Shown: piece after piece, positions 62,853 through 64,000 of the stretch
Numbering within the stretch: position 1 is the first letter of the stretch
How the letters are laid out: the number at the start of each line of letters is the position of its first letter
Source of the DNA: Onishia niordana
Lineage (GTDB): Bacteria > Pseudomonadota > Gammaproteobacteria > Pseudomonadales > Halomonadaceae
Reading direction: 5' to 3'
DNA: 64,000 nucleotides
NCBI RefSeq assembly: GCF_004798965.1
Contig: NZ_SDSD01000007.1
Location: 62,001-126,000 of the forward strand
Translations under genes and position numbers: made by a program
The notes under the pieces: model-generated
The model's database searches: none
What the model saw: only the letters and a program-made list of their open reading frames with translations
Told to the model about the DNA's origin: nothing

Positions 62853-63065
62853 CTATCTCCAGTCGGGGCCCGCCATTGGCGCCTGATTCCTTGGGTCTCA
62901 TAGTGACAGGCGATAATGACGGTCAGATGACAGCGGGGGTTGGTGAAGGCAAGCGCCCGTCCATTTCCCTCGAGTATATGCAGTGTGAGTCAGTGTCGGA
63001 AGCGTTGGCTTGTCGCACCCGAAAGACGCCAGTGTCACCTTCAGGGGAATACCTGCGGATAATGC

Positions 63066-63091
63066 AAAAACCCCGCGGGAGCGGGGTTTTT
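63066..63091. terminator. Bidirectional intrinsic terminator between tatC and hemB
   Basis: Eleven-bp perfect stem AAAAACCCCGC / GCGGGGTTTTT with GGGA loop. It ends the leftward tat operon, so hemB-ppk must start from its own promoter within 62850-63065, where I saw no strong match. Confidence 0.9.
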
Positions 63092-63118
63092 CATGATGAA
63101 CGGCCTCGCGATGATGCC

Positions 63119-63925
63119 TCAGGCGTCGTCATCCGCCGGGCGTGGCGTGCGCTTGACCAAGCGTCCGAACAAGATGCCGACCTCGTAAAGCAGATACATC
63201 GGTACGGCAAGCAGGCTCTGGGAGATCACATCCGGCGGGGTCATCAACATGCCGACCACGAAGCAGCCTAGTACCACATAGGGGCGCTTCTTCGAGAGGC
63301 TTTCCACCGTGGTGGCGCCGGAAAAGATCATCAGGAAGGTGGCGATGGGAATCTCGAAGGCGATGCCGAAGGCGAAGAACAGCTTGAGCACGAAGTTCAG
63401 GTACTGGTTGATGTCGGTCATCACCGCGACATCGGCAGGCCCCGTCTGGGTGAAGAACTCGAACAGCAGCGGAAAGACCACGTAGTAGGCAAAGGCTGCG
63501 CCGCCATAAAAGAGCGCTACGCTCGACGCCAGGAGTGGCACGGCGAGGCGTTTCTCGTTGTCGTAGAGGCCTGGCGCGATGAAGGCCCAGGCCTGATGCA
63601 GCACGAAGGGCACGGCGATGAATACCGCCACCACCAGGGTCAGCTTGAAGGGCGCCAGAAAGGGCGATGCGACCTCGGTGGCGATCATCTGCGAGCCTTC
63701 CGGCAGCAGCGCCATCAAGGGTTGCGCGACGAAGGTGTAAATGTCGTTGGAGAAGGCGTACAGCGACAGGAAGATGGCAAGGATCACAACCACCGCACGC
63801 ACCAAGCGCGAGCGAAGCTCGATCAGATGCTCGATGAGAGGCGCCTGGCGGGTATCATGGCCGCTGTTCTGATTGTCTTGGGGCTGACCTTGTGTGGGTT
63901 CCTGCGGGTCGGGAGTGGCGCTCAT
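63119..63925 (-). CDS. tatC: Sec-independent protein translocase TatC
   Basis: Integral membrane receptor for twin-arginine signal peptides. 268 residues with six hydrophobic segments. The signal-binding N-terminal region PLIEHLIELRSRLVRA, the FxxPL stretch in VAQPLMALLP, and the conserved FAFGIAFEIPIATFLM segment are clear. The N-terminus has an added Gln/Asp-rich tail of about 25 residues. Its ATG overlaps the tatB stop by 4 nt. Confidence 0.97.
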   Translation of the reverse strand: MSATPDPQEPTQGQPQDNQNSGHDTRQAPLIEHLIELRSRLVRAVVVILAIFLSLYAFSNDIYTFVAQPLMALLPEGSQMIATEVASPFLAPFKLTLVVAVFIAVPFVLHQAWAFIAPGLYDNEKRLAVPLLASSVALFYGGAAFAYYVVFPLLFEFFTQTGPADVAVMTDINQYLNFVLKLFFAFGIAFEIPIATFLMIFSGATTVESLSKKRPYVVLGCFVVGMLMTPPDVISQSLLAVPMYLLYEVGILFGRLVKRTPRPADDDA

Positions 63926-64000
63926 CGGGGATGTTGATCCTTGTCGCTTGTCGCGGACGCCTCGTGCTGAGCCTCTGGTGTGGCCGAAGCCTCTTCACGC
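63922..64000 (-). CDS. tatB: Sec-independent protein translocase TatB, C-terminal fragment
   Basis: Only the last 25 codons are in the window; the rest is beyond the right edge. The visible tail is REEASATPEAQHEASAT then SDKDQHPR and stop, the acidic low-complexity end typical of TatB. The call rests mainly on the ATGA overlap with tatC and the conserved tatABC order. Confidence 0.8.
   Translation of the reverse strand, partial: REEASATPEAQHEASATSDKDQHPR

Overview
The window looks like the chromosome of a GC-rich gammaproteobacterium, most probably a member of the Halomonadaceae (Halomonas-like). I infer this from gene order and protein character: an E. coli/Pseudomonas-type core map-glnD-dap block divergent from rpsB-tsf-pyrH-frr-uppS-cdsA-dxr-rseP-bamA-skp-lpxD-fabZ-lpxA-lpxB-rnhB-dnaE-accA-tilS, with dxr after cdsA as in pseudomonads, plus Pseudomonas-like HemB and AlgC. 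No database search was run. Almost every gene is housekeeping. I saw no insertion sequence, prophage, CRISPR array, rRNA or tRNA gene.

Layout. 1-6 kb: the 3' end of rpoH faces a leftward group coaBC-dut-algC-argB-slmA. 6-20 kb: rightward radC, rpmB-rpmG, mutM, rlmI, a DUF2007 protein, alanine dehydrogenase, trpS and NAD-malic enzyme; leftward acnA; then a CPXCG protein, a 2-Cys peroxiredoxin and thioredoxin reductase, a pair resembling an OxyR-controlled unit and preceded by an OxyR-like dyad. 20-29 kb: slyX and a membrane-anchored cold-shock-domain protein, then a leftward map-glnD-dapC-spx-like-dapD-dapE cluster for diaminopimelate/lysine supply and nitrogen sensing. 29.6-50 kb: one long rightward block for translation (rpsB, tsf, frr), UMP kinase, isoprenoid/undecaprenyl and phospholipid precursors, outer-membrane biogenesis, lipid A, replication and fatty-acid initiation. 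50-57 kb: leftward ppx, then rightward rho and ubiD-fre-folM. 57-59.5 kb: a DAHP synthase with a complex leader, then a DUF3087 membrane protein. 59.5-64 kb: leftward ppk1, hemB and tatC with the end of tatB.

The most interesting signal is the roughly 700-base leader of the DAHP synthase (57.07-57.77 kb). It encodes one short peptide with six aromatic codons in nine, then a strong intrinsic terminator, then a second short peptide with another aromatic cluster whose stop overlaps the DAHP synthase start by 4 nt. This is what a two-stage aromatic-amino-acid attenuator, transcriptional then translational, would look like. Other notable points are a low-complexity insertion just before the last catalytic motif of dUTPase, a 24-bp tandem repeat in the CoaC-CoaB linker, TTG starts for lpxA and hemB, an intrinsic terminator inside the lpxD-fabZ junction, and a long rho leader where trxA often lies in relatives.
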